DNA of 64,000 bases from positions 530,332 through 594,331 of the forward strand of contig NZ_LIXJ01000003.1 in assembly GCF_001905795.1 (NCBI RefSeq), in the 5' to 3' direction. Within the stretch, counting starts at the first letter, position 1, and every line of letters begins with the position of its first letter. Below the pieces are notes generated by a model. The model did no database searches and was not told where the DNA came from. It saw only the letters and a list, made by a program, of their open reading frames with translations. This document shows positions 6,809 to 16,364 of this stretch, piece by piece. The DNA is from Streptomyces sp. CB01580 (GTDB lineage: Bacteria > Actinomycetota > Actinomycetes > Streptomycetales > Streptomycetaceae). A program made the translations under genes and the position numbers.

Positions 6809-9760
6809 ATGCCGCTGCTGGAGCCGAAGCCCGAAGCACTGCGTCCCGGTGCGGTGCGCACGCCGTCCCCGGACCGGGTCCCCGACCGGCGGTCCCCGGG
6901 CACGCCCGAACCGCTCCGCAGCGCACTGATCGGCCTGCTGGGGGCCGAGAAGGTGCTGTGGAAGGTCTCCGACCTGGTGAAGTACGCCTCCGACGCCAGC
7001 CCCTACCGGTTCGTGCCCCAGGTCGTCGTGGTCCCGGAGGACATCGCCGACGTCGCGGCGATCCTGTCGTACGCGCACGACAACGGCCGCGAGGTCGTCT
7101 TCCGTGCGGCGGGCACCAGCCTGAACGGCCAGGCGCAGGGCGAGGACATCCTGGTCGACGTGCGCCACCACTGGGCGGGCATCGAGGTGCTGGACGGCGG
7201 CGCACGCGCCCGTGTCCGGCCCGGGACGACGATCGTGCGGGCCAACGCCACGCTCGCCCGCCACGGCCGGCTGCTCGGCCCCGACCCGGCCAGTGCCATC
7301 GCCTGCACGGTCGGCGGAGTCGTCGCCAACAACGCCTCGGGCATGACAGCGGGCACGACCCGCAATTCGTACCGCACCGTCTCCTCCCTCACGTTCGTCC
7401 TGCCGAGCGGCACGGTCGTCGACACGGGCGCCCCCTCGGCGGACGAGGACCTGGCCCGGGCCGAGCCCCGGCTCTGCGAGGAACTGCTGGCGCTGAAGGC
7501 GGAGATCGAGGCGGACGCCGAGCTGACCGCGCGCATCCGGGCCAAGTACGAGATCAAGAACACCAACGGCTACCGCCTCGACGCCTTCCTGGACGGGTCG
7601 ACGCCCGTCGAGATCCTGCGGGGGCTGATGGTCGGCTCCGAGGGCACCTTCGGCTTCATCTCCGAGGTCGTCTTCGACACGCTTCCGCTGGACCGGCGCG
7701 TCTCCACCGGCCTGCTGTTCTTCCCCTCCCTGACCGCGGCGGCGGCGGCCGTGCCGCACTTCAACGCGGCGGGGGCGATCGCCGTCGAGCTGATGGACGG
7801 CAACACGCTGCGCGCGTCGGTAAGCGTCCAGGGCGTGCCCGCGGACTGGGCCGGGCTCCCGAAGGAGACCACGGCGCTGCTGGTGGAGTTCCGGGCCCCG
7901 GACGAAGCGGGACAGGAGGCGTACGAGCGGGCCGCCGCGTCCGTCGTCGAGGGGCTCGACCTGGTCGCGCCGGTGGCCTCGGTGACCAATGAGTTCACCC
8001 GTGACGCCCAGGTCATCTCGGGTTACTGGAAGGCCCGCAAGGCGTTCGTCACCGCGGTCGGCGGATCGCGGCCCTCGGGGACGACGCTGATCACGGAGGA
8101 CTTCGCGGTGCCTCCCTCCCGGCTGGCCGAGGCCTGCGAGGCCCTGCTCGCGCTCCAGGCGGAACATGGTTTCGACGCCGCCGTCGCCGGGCACGCGGCG
8201 CACGGCAACCTCCACTTCCTGCTCGCCTTCGACGCGGCGAAGCCGTCCGACGTCGAGCGCTACGCCGCGTTCATGGACGACTTCTGCCGACTGACGGTGG
8301 AACGCTTCGACGGCTCCCTGAAGGCCGAGCACGCCACCGGCCGCAACATCGCCCCGTTCCTGGAGCTGGAGTGGGGCCCGAAGGCCACCGAGCTGATGTG
8401 GCGCACGAAGCAGGTCATCGACCCGGACGGGGTACTGGCCCCGCGCATCGTCCTCGACCGCGACCCCAGGGCCCATCTGCGCGGACTGAAGACCATCCCC
8501 AAGGTGGAACTGATCGCGGACCCCTGCATCGAGTGCGGCTTCTGCGAACCCACCTGCCCCAGCCACGACCTGACCACGTCCCCGCGCCAGCGCATCGTGC
8601 TGCGCCGGGAGATGATGCGGCAGACGGGCGGCTCACCGGTGGAGTCGCGGCTGCTGGACGCGTACGGCTACGACGCCGTCGACACCTGCGCGGGCGACTC
8701 GACGTGCAAGCTGGCCTGCCCGGTCGGCATCGACACGGGCGCCATGATGAAGGACTTCCGCCACCGTCGGCACTCGCCGCGCGAGGAGCGGATCGCGGCG
8801 CTCACCGCGAAGAACTTCAAGGCGGTCGAGGCGGCGGCACGCCTCGCGGTCGCCGCGGCCGACCGGATCGGCGACCGCATCGGCGACGGACCGCTGGAGA
8901 CGATCACCGGGCTCGCCCGCAAGGCCGTACGCCCCGATCTGATGCCCGAATGGCTTCCCGAGACCCCGGGCGCCGCCGCCCGGAAGCTCCCCCGCACCTC
9001 CCGCGTCGGGGCGAAGGCCGTCTACTACCCGGCGTGCGTGAACCGCATCTTCGGCGGCCCGGAGGGCCATCGCGGCCCGTCCCTGCCGCAGGCCGTCGTC
9101 GCCGTTTCCGCCCGCGCCGGGAAGCCGGTGTGGATCCCGGACGACGTCGCGGGCACCTGCTGCGCGACGATCTGGCACTCGAAGGGGTACGACGAGGGCA
9201 ACACCGTGATGGCCAACCGCATCGTGGAAGCGGCCTGGGGCTGGACGGCCGGCGGCAGGCTGCCCCTGGTCGTCGACGCCTCGTCGTGCACGCTGGGCAT
9301 CGCCCACGAGGTGGTGCCGTACCTCACCGACGACAACAGGGAGCTGCACCGGGAGCTGACCATCGTCGACTCCCTGGTCTGGGCGGCCGACGAACTGCTC
9401 CCCGGGCTGACGGTGCTCCGCAAGGTCGATTCGGCGGTGCTGCACCCGACGTGTTCCATGCAGCATCTGGGCGATGTGGAGCAGTTGCGCACGGTCGCGG
9501 AGGCCTGCGCGCAGGAGGTCGTGATCCCCGACGACGCCGGATGCTGCGCCTTCGCGGGCGACCGCGGGATGCTGCACAAGGAGTTGACGGAGTCGGCCAC
9601 GGCCAAGGAGGCGGCGGAGGTGAACACCCGTGAGTACGACGCGTACCTCTCCGCCAACCGCATGTGCGAGATCGGCATGGACCGGGCCACGGGCCACTCG
9701 TACTACTCCGTGCTGATGGAACTGGAACGGGCGACGCGGCCGGGAGCGGTCGTGCGCTGA
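6809..9760 (+). CDS. FAD- and Fe-S-binding D-lactate dehydrogenase-type oxidoreductase
   Basis: A 983-residue fusion. The N-terminal half is a PCMH-type FAD-binding oxidase (VVNN-type FAD loop around residues 165-180) with its FAD-linked C-terminal domain. It then has ferredoxin-like clusters (C-x2-C-x2-C-x3-CP near residue 573 and C-x5-C-x3-CP near 627-637). The final third holds the cysteine-rich CCG repeats (YPAC near 742, CCATIW near 785, HPTC near 878, GCCAF near 912) found in GlcF/LldE/GlpC electron carriers. This architecture is known from membrane-associated D-lactate or 2-hydroxyacid dehydrogenases feeding electrons to quinone. The ATG is preceded by GAGGAG. Two strong hairpins follow. 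D-lactate is the best guess; another 2-hydroxyacid is possible. Confidence 0.88.
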   Translation: MPLLEPKPEALRPGAVRTPSPDRVPDRRSPGTPEPLRSALIGLLGAEKVLWKVSDLVKYASDASPYRFVPQVVVVPEDIADVAAILSYAHDNGREVVFRAAGTSLNGQAQGEDILVDVRHHWAGIEVLDGGARARVRPGTTIVRANATLARHGRLLGPDPASAIACTVGGVVANNASGMTAGTTRNSYRTVSSLTFVLPSGTVVDTGAPSADEDLARAEPRLCEELLALKAEIEADAELTARIRAKYEIKNTNGYRLDAFLDGSTPVEILRGLMVGSEGTFGFISEVVFDTLPLDRRVSTGLLFFPSLTAAAAAVPHFNAAGAIAVELMDGNTLRASVSVQGVPADWAGLPKETTALLVEFRAPDEAGQEAYERAAASVVEGLDLVAPVASVTNEFTRDAQVISGYWKARKAFVTAVGGSRPSGTTLITEDFAVPPSRLAEACEALLALQAEHGFDAAVAGHAAHGNLHFLLAFDAAKPSDVERYAAFMDDFCRLTVERFDGSLKAEHATGRNIAPFLELEWGPKATELMWRTKQVIDPDGVLAPRIVLDRDPRAHLRGLKTIPKVELIADPCIECGFCEPTCPSHDLTTSPRQRIVLRREMMRQTGGSPVESRLLDAYGYDAVDTCAGDSTCKLACPVGIDTGAMMKDFRHRRHSPREERIAALTAKNFKAVEAAARLAVAAADRIGDRIGDGPLETITGLARKAVRPDLMPEWLPETPGAAARKLPRTSRVGAKAVYYPACVNRIFGGPEGHRGPSLPQAVVAVSARAGKPVWIPDDVAGTCCATIWHSKGYDEGNTVMANRIVEAAWGWTAGGRLPLVVDASSCTLGIAHEVVPYLTDDNRELHRELTIVDSLVWAADELLPGLTVLRKVDSAVLHPTCSMQHLGDVEQLRTVAEACAQEVVIPDDAGCCAFAGDRGMLHKELTESATAKEAAEVNTREYDAYLSANRMCEIGMDRATGHSYYSVLMELERATRPGAVVR

Positions 9761-9827
9761 CCCGCGCGGGGCCGCCCGGCGACCGCCTCACGGCCGGTCG
9801 TCCGACGGCCCGCCGACGTCCTCACCC

Positions 9828-9863
9828 GCCGGGTGGGTCCGGTCATGACCGGTCCCACCCGGC
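9828..9863 (+). terminator. Strong hairpin after the dehydrogenase
   Basis: Arms GCCGGGTGGG/CCCACCCGGC (10 bp), a T-T mismatch, then the perfect inner palindrome CCGGTCATGACCGG, followed by TTTCG. It is placed 67 bases after the dehydrogenase stop. Confidence 0.75.
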
Positions 9864-9898
9864 TTTCGCACGGGCACGAGGCCCGTGGTTCACGAAAG
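9863..9898 (+). terminator. Second hairpin, adjacent
   Basis: CTTTCG-CACGGGC loop GCCCGTG with a five-base bulge then CGAAAG. It sits directly against the first hairpin and 120 bases before the next start codon, so it may be a second terminator or part of the leader of the next gene. Confidence 0.5.
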
Positions 9899-10019
9899 TC
9901 CATGGTTTGGGACCAGGAGTCCAATCGTTCCCCTTGCGCGTCGACGGACTCGACGACCAAGGTCCTCCACGAGGTTCATTCACCGGCCGCGCACGTCAGA
10001 CCCCCCTTCTGGAGGATCG

Positions 10020-11516
10020 ATGAACGACGCAGCACAGCACGACGACGGTACGCAGCACGACGCCACGCAGCACGGGAATCCCCGGCACCACGGCGCGGAG
10101 AGCGGCGACCCGGGCCCGATGAGCCGCCGCTCCGTCCTGTGGACGACCGCCTCGGTGGCCGGTGCCGGGCTCGCGCTCGGCGGTCTCGGCGCCGGGACCG
10201 CGTCCGCCGCCCCCGTCCCGGACCCGCAGTCGGCCGGCGCGGAACAGGCGTCCGCGCCGCGGCGCCAGGGGCGCACCATGGTGGGGGTTCCGTTCGACCG
10301 GCGCTCCACCGTCCGGGTCGGACTGGTCGGGCTCGGCAACCGCGGTGGCAGCATGATCGACCTCTTCCTCGCCATGGAAGGCGTACGGGTCGTCGCCGTC
10401 TGCGACCCGGTCAGGGCCAAGGCCGAGCGAGCGGCGGCGAAGGTGGGTGCCGCGGGGCAGCCGTCGCCCGCCGTCTACACCAACGGCGAGAACGACTACG
10501 AGAACCTCTGCAGGCGCGGGGACATCGACTTCGTCTACGTGGCGACGCCCTGGGACTTCCATTTCGAGATGGCGAGGACCGCCCTGCTGAACGGCAAGCA
10601 CGTCGGCGTGGAGTGCCCGATCGCGCTCCGGCTGGACGAGCTCTGGGAGTTGGTCGACCTCTCCGAGCGCACCAGGCGTCACTGCATGCAGTTGGAGAAC
10701 TGCTGTTACGGGCGCAACGAGATGCGTGTGCTGCGCATGGCGCACGCCGGGCTCTTCGGCGATCTGCTGCACGGCGCGGGCGCGTACAACCACGACCTGC
10801 GCGGCCTGATGTTCGATCCGGAATACTACGAGGGCCCGTGGCGCAGACTGTGGCACACCCGGCTGCGCGGGGACCTCTACCCCAACCACGGCTTCGGTCC
10901 GGTCGCCAACTACATGGACATCAACCGCGGCGACCGTGCGGTCAGCATCACCAGCGTCGGCTCCCCGTCGCTGGGACTCGCCGAGTACCGCAGGAACAAC
11001 ATGCCGCCCGGCGACCCGAGCTGGAAGGAGACCTACATCGAGTCCGACCGTACGATCAGTCTCGTCCAGACCGCCAAGGGCCGGGTCATCCGGCTGGAAC
11101 ACGACGTGTCGACCCCGCACCCGTACTCGCGGATCAACAGTCTCGGCGGGACGAAGGGCGTCTTCGAGGACTACCCCGCGCGCATCTACATCGAGCCCGA
11201 CCACACGAACGACGCCTGGGGCGACTTCTCCCGGTACGCCCAGTGGGACCACTGGCTCTGGAAGGAACACGCCAACCCGCCGGGCGGACACGGCGGAATG
11301 GACTACCTGCTGGTGTTCCGGCTGATGCAGTGCATGCGGCTGGGCCTCGTCCCGGACTTCGACGTGTACGACGCGGCGACCTGGACGGCGCCCGTGCCGC
11401 TGAGCCATCTGTCCATCAAGGCGAAGGGCGCGCCGCAGCAGATCCCCGACTTCACGCGCGGTGAATGGAAGAAGGCCCGTTCCGGCATGGATTCGGAGCA
11501 GCCGGAGCAGATCTGA
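10020..11516 (+). CDS. Tat-exported Gfo/Idh/MocA protein, glycoside hydrolase family 109-like
   Basis: A 498-residue protein. A His/Asp-rich N-terminal stretch precedes a twin-arginine leader ([17 protein letters not shown], cleavage near TASAAP). A Rossmann domain follows ([22 protein letters not shown]) and then the Gfo/Idh C-terminal domain with [13 protein letters not shown] and [10 protein letters not shown]109 enzymes such as bacterial alpha-N-acetylgalactosaminidases use a tightly bound NAD to cleave by oxidation-elimination, and these motifs match that group. Tat export of a folded, NAD-loaded enzyme fits. GGAGG stands five bases before the ATG. Substrate is probably GalNAc-containing glycans; the family call is stronger than the substrate. 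Confidence 0.85.
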   Translation: MNDAAQHDDGTQHDATQHGNPRHHGAESGDPGPMSRRSVLWTTASVAGAGLALGGLGAGTASAAPVPDPQSAGAEQASAPRRQGRTMVGVPFDRRSTVRVGLVGLGNRGGSMIDLFLAMEGVRVVAVCDPVRAKAERAAAKVGAAGQPSPAVYTNGENDYENLCRRGDIDFVYVATPWDFHFEMARTALLNGKHVGVECPIALRLDELWELVDLSERTRRHCMQLENCCYGRNEMRVLRMAHAGLFGDLLHGAGAYNHDLRGLMFDPEYYEGPWRRLWHTRLRGDLYPNHGFGPVANYMDINRGDRAVSITSVGSPSLGLAEYRRNNMPPGDPSWKETYIESDRTISLVQTAKGRVIRLEHDVSTPHPYSRINSLGGTKGVFEDYPARIYIEPDHTNDAWGDFSRYAQWDHWLWKEHANPPGGHGGMDYLLVFRLMQCMRLGLVPDFDVYDAATWTAPVPLSHLSIKAKGAPQQIPDFTRGEWKKARSGMDSEQPEQI

Positions 11517-11528
11517 CGGTCCGTGCGC

Positions 11529-11578
11529 GGGCCGCGGGGCCCCGGCTCCGCGGCCCTCCTCCGCCGCCGGTGCGGCGG
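11529..11578 (+). terminator. Tandem hairpins after the GH109-like gene
   Basis: Perfect arms GGGCCGCGG/CCGCGGCCC (11529-11556), then CCGCCGC/GCGGCGG with a four-base loop (11561-11578), begin 13 bases after the stop codon. There is no U-tract. Confidence 0.65.
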
Positions 11579-11702
11579 CCGGGGCATGTCCAGAACGACT
11601 CCCCCGGGAAAAATCGATTGCTCCGGCCGCCGGGCCGGGGACAACCTGGGTCGGGTTTGCGGCTTTCTCCGAGCCGTCCGGCACACCGACCCCTGGGACG
11701 TC

Positions 11703-13601
11703 ATGAAGATTCGCGATCTTCCGTACTCGGATCCCGGCGTTCCCGACGTCCGCTCGGGCCCGCGTTTCCTGCTCTGGCTGGGGCGCGGTCAACTCCGCGG
11801 CCAGTTCAAGGCGATGGGGTGGGGGCTGCTCCACCAGTGCGCGCTGGCCGGGTTCTCGCCCGCGGTCGGGTTCGCCGTACAGGCGGCCGTCGACCGTTCC
11901 GGCGCCCGGCTCGCGTGGTCGGGCGCCCTGTTCGCCGTCCTGGGCGTGCTGATCGCGCTGGGCGACACCATGCTCCACCGGACCGCCGTCACCAACTGGA
12001 TCACCGCCGCCGCGCGCGTCCAGCAACTGCTGGCGCGCAAGACGGCGGAGCTGGGTTCGGCACTGACCCGCCGCGTCGCCGCAGGCGAGGTCGTCGCCGT
12101 GTCCACCGGCGACGTCGAGAAGATCGGCTGGTTCGTCGAGGCGCTCTCCCGCTTCGTCGCGGCCGTCGCCGCGATCGTGCTGATCTGCACGGCGCTCGTC
12201 GTCCATCTGCCCGCGCTGGGCGTCCTGGTGGCGCTCGCCGTGCCGTTGCTGGCCCTGGCCGTGCTGCCGCTGCTCCCCCGGGCCGCCCGGCGCGCCGATC
12301 TCCAGCGCGAGAAGGCGGGACGGGCGACCGAGCTGGCCTCGGACACCGTGGCCGGGCTGCGGGTGCTGCGCGGGATCGGGGGCGAGGAGCTGTTCCTCGG
12401 CCGTTACCGCCACGCCTCGCAGGAGGTCCGCCGGGCGGCGGTGCACAGCGCGCGGATGTGGTCGCTGATCTCGGCGGTCCAGGTGCTGCTTCCGGGGCTG
12501 CTGCTCATCTCGCTGGTCGGGTACGGGGCGGCGCTGGCCCGCGACGGCCGGATCGAGGTCGGGCAGCTGGTCACGGTGTACAGCGCGGCGGCGCTGATGC
12601 TGTTCCCGCTCCGTCGCGTCGAGGAGATCGCGATGGCGTACTCCTTCTCCCGGCCCTCCGCCCGCCGCGCGGTGCGGGTGCTCTCGCTGCGCCGCAGCGA
12701 CTCGCCCGCGACCACCGGCTCCCCGGCTGCCACAGCCGCGCCTTTCGGCGACCTGTACGACCCGGTCACCGGGCTGCTGGCACCGGCCGGTCTGCTCACC
12801 GCGGTGGTCTGCGGCGATCCGGACGAGGCGGGCCGCCTGGCCGAACGGCTCGGTGGCCACGCCCCTGCGGGAACGGGCGCCGGCACGGACACCGCGACCG
12901 GCACCGGCCCGGACGAGGGCGTGCCGGAACGTACGGGGGCCGGTGCCGCGACCGGGCCGCAGCCGCCGTCCGTCCTCCTCGGGGGCGTGGCCCTGGACGA
13001 ACTCCCGCTGGACACGGCCCGGACCGCCGTACTGGTCCAGGACAAGGATCCGGTGCTGCTCTCCGGCACCCTGCGCGAGCTGCTGGACGTCCCTTCGTCC
13101 GGGCGGGTGCCCGCCGACGAGGCGTTGTCGGCCGCCCGGTGCGGCGATGTGCTGGACGCGCTGGCGCAGGCGCCCACCGCCTCGGGCGGCGACCCGATGA
13201 CGGCCCGCATCACCGAGCGCGGCCGTTCGCTCTCGGGCGGGCAGCGCCAGCGGCTCGCCCTGGCGCGTTCTCTGGTGACGGATCCGGAGGTGCTGGTCCT
13301 CGACGAGCCGACCTCGGCCGTCGACTCCCACACGGAGGCCGGGGTCGCCACCGGGATCAAGGAGGTGCGCCGGGGGCGCACCACCGTGGTGCTCGCCTCC
13401 TCGCCGCTGCTGCTCGACGCGGCGGACCGGGTGGCGCTGGTGCGCCGGGGCACGGTCGTCGCGGTCGGAACGCACCGTGAACTGCTGCACACGCAACCGC
13501 GCTACCGGGCGGTGGTCACGCGCGAGACGGACGAGGAGATCGCTGACCGGGCCGCCCGGGGCCCGCACGAAGCCGACGAGGAAATCGAGGAGCGGGCATG
13601 A
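11703..13601 (+). CDS. ABC exporter half-transporter with degenerate Walker A
   Basis: A 632-residue subunit, six membrane helices then an ATPase domain. The ATPase domain is asymmetric: where the P-loop should be there is VVCGDPDEAGR, lacking the GKS/T core. The switch His is also missing (VLASSPLL instead of an IAH motif). The signature LSGGQRQRLALARS and Walker B VLVLDEPTSAVD are intact. A Gly/Thr-rich insertion (about residues 390-420) interrupts the domain. The gene overlaps the next by four bases, and that subunit has the complementary defects. The start MKIRDLPY is chosen by family habit; the ribosome site is weak. Probably the non-hydrolysing Walker A side of a heterodimeric exporter; substrate unknown. 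Confidence 0.88.
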   Translation: MKIRDLPYSDPGVPDVRSGPRFLLWLGRGQLRGQFKAMGWGLLHQCALAGFSPAVGFAVQAAVDRSGARLAWSGALFAVLGVLIALGDTMLHRTAVTNWITAAARVQQLLARKTAELGSALTRRVAAGEVVAVSTGDVEKIGWFVEALSRFVAAVAAIVLICTALVVHLPALGVLVALAVPLLALAVLPLLPRAARRADLQREKAGRATELASDTVAGLRVLRGIGGEELFLGRYRHASQEVRRAAVHSARMWSLISAVQVLLPGLLLISLVGYGAALARDGRIEVGQLVTVYSAAALMLFPLRRVEEIAMAYSFSRPSARRAVRVLSLRRSDSPATTGSPAATAAPFGDLYDPVTGLLAPAGLLTAVVCGDPDEAGRLAERLGGHAPAGTGAGTDTATGTGPDEGVPERTGAGAATGPQPPSVLLGGVALDELPLDTARTAVLVQDKDPVLLSGTLRELLDVPSSGRVPADEALSAARCGDVLDALAQAPTASGGDPMTARITERGRSLSGGQRQRLALARSLVTDPEVLVLDEPTSAVDSHTEAGVATGIKEVRRGRTTVVLASSPLLLDAADRVALVRRGTVVAVGTHRELLHTQPRYRAVVTRETDEEIADRAARGPHEADEEIEERA

Positions 13602-15379
13602 TCGGCGTCGCGAGACCCTCCCACGACCCGGCGGCGCCGGAGTCGGCGACGACCCTGCCGGTGGGCACCCCCGCCACGGTGCGGAGCTACGTGCGGGAGC
13701 TGCTGCGGCGCCATCGCGGGCCGTTCGCCCTGCTCGTCTCGTTCAACGCCGTCGCGGTGATCGCCTCGGTCGTCGGCCCGTACCTGCTGGGCGGGCTGGT
13801 CCAGGACCTCGCCGACGGCGTCGGTGACCTGCGCCTGGAGCGCACGGTCACGGTGTTCGCGCTGGCGCTCGTCGTGCAGACGGTCTTCACCCGGCTGATG
13901 CGGCTGCGCAGCGCGATGCTCGGTGAGGAGATGCTCGCCGATCTGCGCGAGGACTTCCTCGTGCGGTCGGTGCGGCTGCCGCCGGGTGTGCTGGAGCGCG
14001 CGGGTACGGGCGATCTCCTGTCCCGGATCACCACGGACATCGACCGGCTGGCCGAGGCGATGCGCGAGGCCGTGCCGCAGCTGACGATCGGCGTGGTGTG
14101 GGCCGGGCTGCTGATCGCCGCGCTCACGGCGACGGCCCCTCCGCTGGCGCTCTCGGTCCTGGTCGCGCTGCCGCTGCTGGTCGTGGGCTGCCGCTGGTAC
14201 TTCCGGCGGGCGCCTTCCGCGTACCGTTCGGAGGCCGCCGGATACGCGGCGGTGGCAGCGGTCCTCGCGGAGACGGTGGACGCCGGGCGGACCGTGGAGG
14301 CCCACCGCCTGGGAGCGCGGCGGGTGGCCCTGTCGGACACCCGCGTCGGGCAGTGGACCGCGTGGGAGAGGTACACGCTGTTCCTGCGTTCCGTGCTGTT
14401 CCCCGTCATCAACGCCACCTATGTGCTGATCCTCGGTGCGGTGCTGATGCTCGGCGGCTGGTTCGTGCTGGAGGGCTGGCTGACCGTCGGCCAGCTGACG
14501 ACGGGTGCGCTGCTGGCGCAGATGATGGTCGACCCGATCGGGCTGATCCTGCGCTGGTACGACGAGCTGCAGGTGGCGCAGGTGTCGCTGGCGCGACTGG
14601 TCGGCGTCCGGGACATCGAACCGGACGCGGGCGACGCCGGGGTCGTCCCGGACGGCCGGGACGTACGGGCCGACGAGGTGCGCTTCGGCTACCGCGCCGG
14701 GCTGGACGTCCTGCACCGGGTGTCCCTGGACGTGGCGCCGGGCACACGTCTGGCGCTGGTCGGTCCGTCCGGGGCGGGCAAGTCCACCCTGGGCCGGCTG
14801 CTGGCGGGGATCTACTCCCCGCGCACCGGTGAGGTCACGCTGGGCGGGGCGCGGTTGTCGCGGATGAGGGCGGAGGACGTACGGACGCATGTGGCGCTGG
14901 TCAACCAGGAGCACCACGTGTTCGTCGGGTCGCTGCGGGACAATCTGCTGCTGGCGCGGGCGGGTGCCGAGGACGCGGAGCTGTGGGCGTCGCTCGCGGC
15001 GGTCGACGCGGACGGCTGGGCGAGGGCCCTGGAGGAGGGGCTGGACACCGAGGTCGGTTCCGGCGGTCTGGCGCTGACCCCGGCCCAGGCCCAGCAGATC
15101 GCCCTGGCCCGGCTGGTCCTGGCCGATCCGCACACGCTGGTGCTGGACGAGGCCACGTCGTTGCTGGATCCGCGGGCCGCCCGGCATCTGGAGCGGTCAC
15201 TGGCCCGCGTTCTGCAGGGCCGTACGGTCGTGGCGATCGCCCACCGGCTGCACACCGCGCACGACGCGGACGTGATCGCGGTGGTGGAGGACGGCCGGAT
15301 CAGCGAGCTGGGCAGCCATGACGCGCTGGTGGCGGCGGACGGCGCGTACGCGGCGCTGTGGCGGTCCTGGCACGGCTGA
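13598..15379 (+). CDS. ABC exporter half-transporter with degenerate signature motif
   Basis: A 593-residue partner of the preceding subunit, starting inside its last codons (ATGA overlap), so the two are translationally coupled. The membrane domain covers about residues 40-320. The ATPase domain keeps Walker A GPSGAGKST near residue 390, the Q-loop NQEHH, Walker B LVLDEATSLLD and the switch His in IAHRL. The signature is LTPAQAQQIALAR instead of LSGGQ. Pairing its good Walker A with the good signature of the first subunit gives one consensus ATP site; the other site is dead on both sides. A bidirectional hairpin follows. Confidence 0.9.
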   Translation: MIGVARPSHDPAAPESATTLPVGTPATVRSYVRELLRRHRGPFALLVSFNAVAVIASVVGPYLLGGLVQDLADGVGDLRLERTVTVFALALVVQTVFTRLMRLRSAMLGEEMLADLREDFLVRSVRLPPGVLERAGTGDLLSRITTDIDRLAEAMREAVPQLTIGVVWAGLLIAALTATAPPLALSVLVALPLLVVGCRWYFRRAPSAYRSEAAGYAAVAAVLAETVDAGRTVEAHRLGARRVALSDTRVGQWTAWERYTLFLRSVLFPVINATYVLILGAVLMLGGWFVLEGWLTVGQLTTGALLAQMMVDPIGLILRWYDELQVAQVSLARLVGVRDIEPDAGDAGVVPDGRDVRADEVRFGYRAGLDVLHRVSLDVAPGTRLALVGPSGAGKSTLGRLLAGIYSPRTGEVTLGGARLSRMRAEDVRTHVALVNQEHHVFVGSLRDNLLLARAGAEDAELWASLAAVDADGWARALEEGLDTEVGSGGLALTPAQAQQIALARLVLADPHTLVLDEATSLLDPRAARHLERSLARVLQGRTVVAIAHRLHTAHDADVIAVVEDGRISELGSHDALVAADGAYAALWRSWHG

Positions 15380-15402
15380 GGCGGCGGACCCGGCCGCCCC
15401 TC

Positions 15403-15433
15403 GCGCGCCCCGACCGCCGCGGCCGGGGCGCGC
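15403..15433. terminator. Bidirectional hairpin between convergent genes
   Basis: Perfect arms GCGCGCCCCG/CGGGGCGCGC with an 11-base loop lie between the stop of the ABC exporter operon and the stop of the convergent membrane hydrolase gene. Confidence 0.7.
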
Positions 15434-15441
15434 GGCGCGGG

Positions 15442-16233
15442 TCAGAAGATGTTCAGCGCGGCCGCCCCGCCCAGCCCGCCGAGCACCATGAACACGGGCA
15501 TCAGTACCTTCAGCTCGACCCAGCTGCCGGCCCTGAACCGCATGGCCTTCGGCGGTCCGATCGGGTACCAGCGCTTGCGGCCCACCGGTATCGGCCACAG
15601 GATCGGGCAGCCCGAGACGGTCAGCGCGTCGCCGATGTCGTGGACGAGGGCGCCGAGCACGATCGGGAGCCCGAGCCACAGGTACTCCTGGCCGGGGGCG
15701 GTGAACAGCCAGTCCGATCCGTTCCCCGGCTGGTCCAGCACGCCCGCCAGGATCCAGGCGCTGGTCGCGCCGAGCAGCCACACCAGCACGTCGCTGGACA
15801 TCCGGGCGGCCCGCCACAGCAGCCCTTCGACGGCCAGCACCAGGTGGACGAAGAGGATCCCGAGGACCGCCCACCGGCCGCCGGTGATCGCCGCGAGGGA
15901 GGCCCCGGCACCGACCAGGACCGCCCAGAGCCAGGTGTGCGTCAGGGTCCGGTGACCGCCGTTCCTGCGCGGGTCGCCGGAGCCCCGGGTGGCCTTGTAC
16001 ACGGCGTGCGAGAGCGTGTCGACGACCTCGCAGAGCCACCGGGAGACCGGCCCGAAGGAGCGGGAGATCGTCGCGGACTTGTGGTCGAGGTCCGGGGCGA
16101 GCGCCGCCCCGGCGGTGATCAACGCCCCGACGACGAGCACCGGCCACGGCATCGCGTGGTCCGTCGCCGAGACCGCCGCGCCCACCCCCAGCCAGGCCGC
16201 CGCCCCGGACAGTGAGTGTGCCGGTCCCATCAT
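15442..16233 (-). CDS. YdjM-like membrane-bound metal-dependent hydrolase (DUF457)
   Basis: A 263-residue membrane protein, about six hydrophobic segments. Signature residues of the YdjM/DUF457 family are visible: an early GPAHSLSG, then APDLDHKSATISRSFG, GGHRTLTHT, and VHDIGDALTVSG, which supply the His/Asp metal ligands. The biochemical substrate of this family is not established; the E. coli member is LexA-regulated. Start is taken at MMGPAHS with GGGA six bases upstream. In-frame ATGs at 16257 and 16323 would lengthen it with an uncharacteristic, charged N-terminus. Divergent from the helicase gene. The family call is good. Confidence 0.85.
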   Translation of the reverse strand: MMGPAHSLSGAAAWLGVGAAVSATDHAMPWPVLVVGALITAGAALAPDLDHKSATISRSFGPVSRWLCEVVDTLSHAVYKATRGSGDPRRNGGHRTLTHTWLWAVLVGAGASLAAITGGRWAVLGILFVHLVLAVEGLLWRAARMSSDVLVWLLGATSAWILAGVLDQPGNGSDWLFTAPGQEYLWLGLPIVLGALVHDIGDALTVSGCPILWPIPVGRKRWYPIGPPKAMRFRAGSWVELKVLMPVFMVLGGLGGAAALNIF

Positions 16234-16364
16234 GGTGCTTCCCGCCCCCAGTTCCATGTCGCCGCCACGACCGCTGCGGCGCGGCCGAGTTGAGTGGGAA
16301 AGCGTATCGTCCGTGATCTTCATACAGTCGTCCGGTTCCCTCATCCGGGCGGAAGGCAGGCAAG

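Noticed and set aside
9996..13568. A 1190-codon open frame on the minus strand opposite the GH109-like and ABC exporter genes
   Set aside because: Antisense shadow; low-complexity Arg/His/Pro composition, while the opposite strand holds clear domain motifs.
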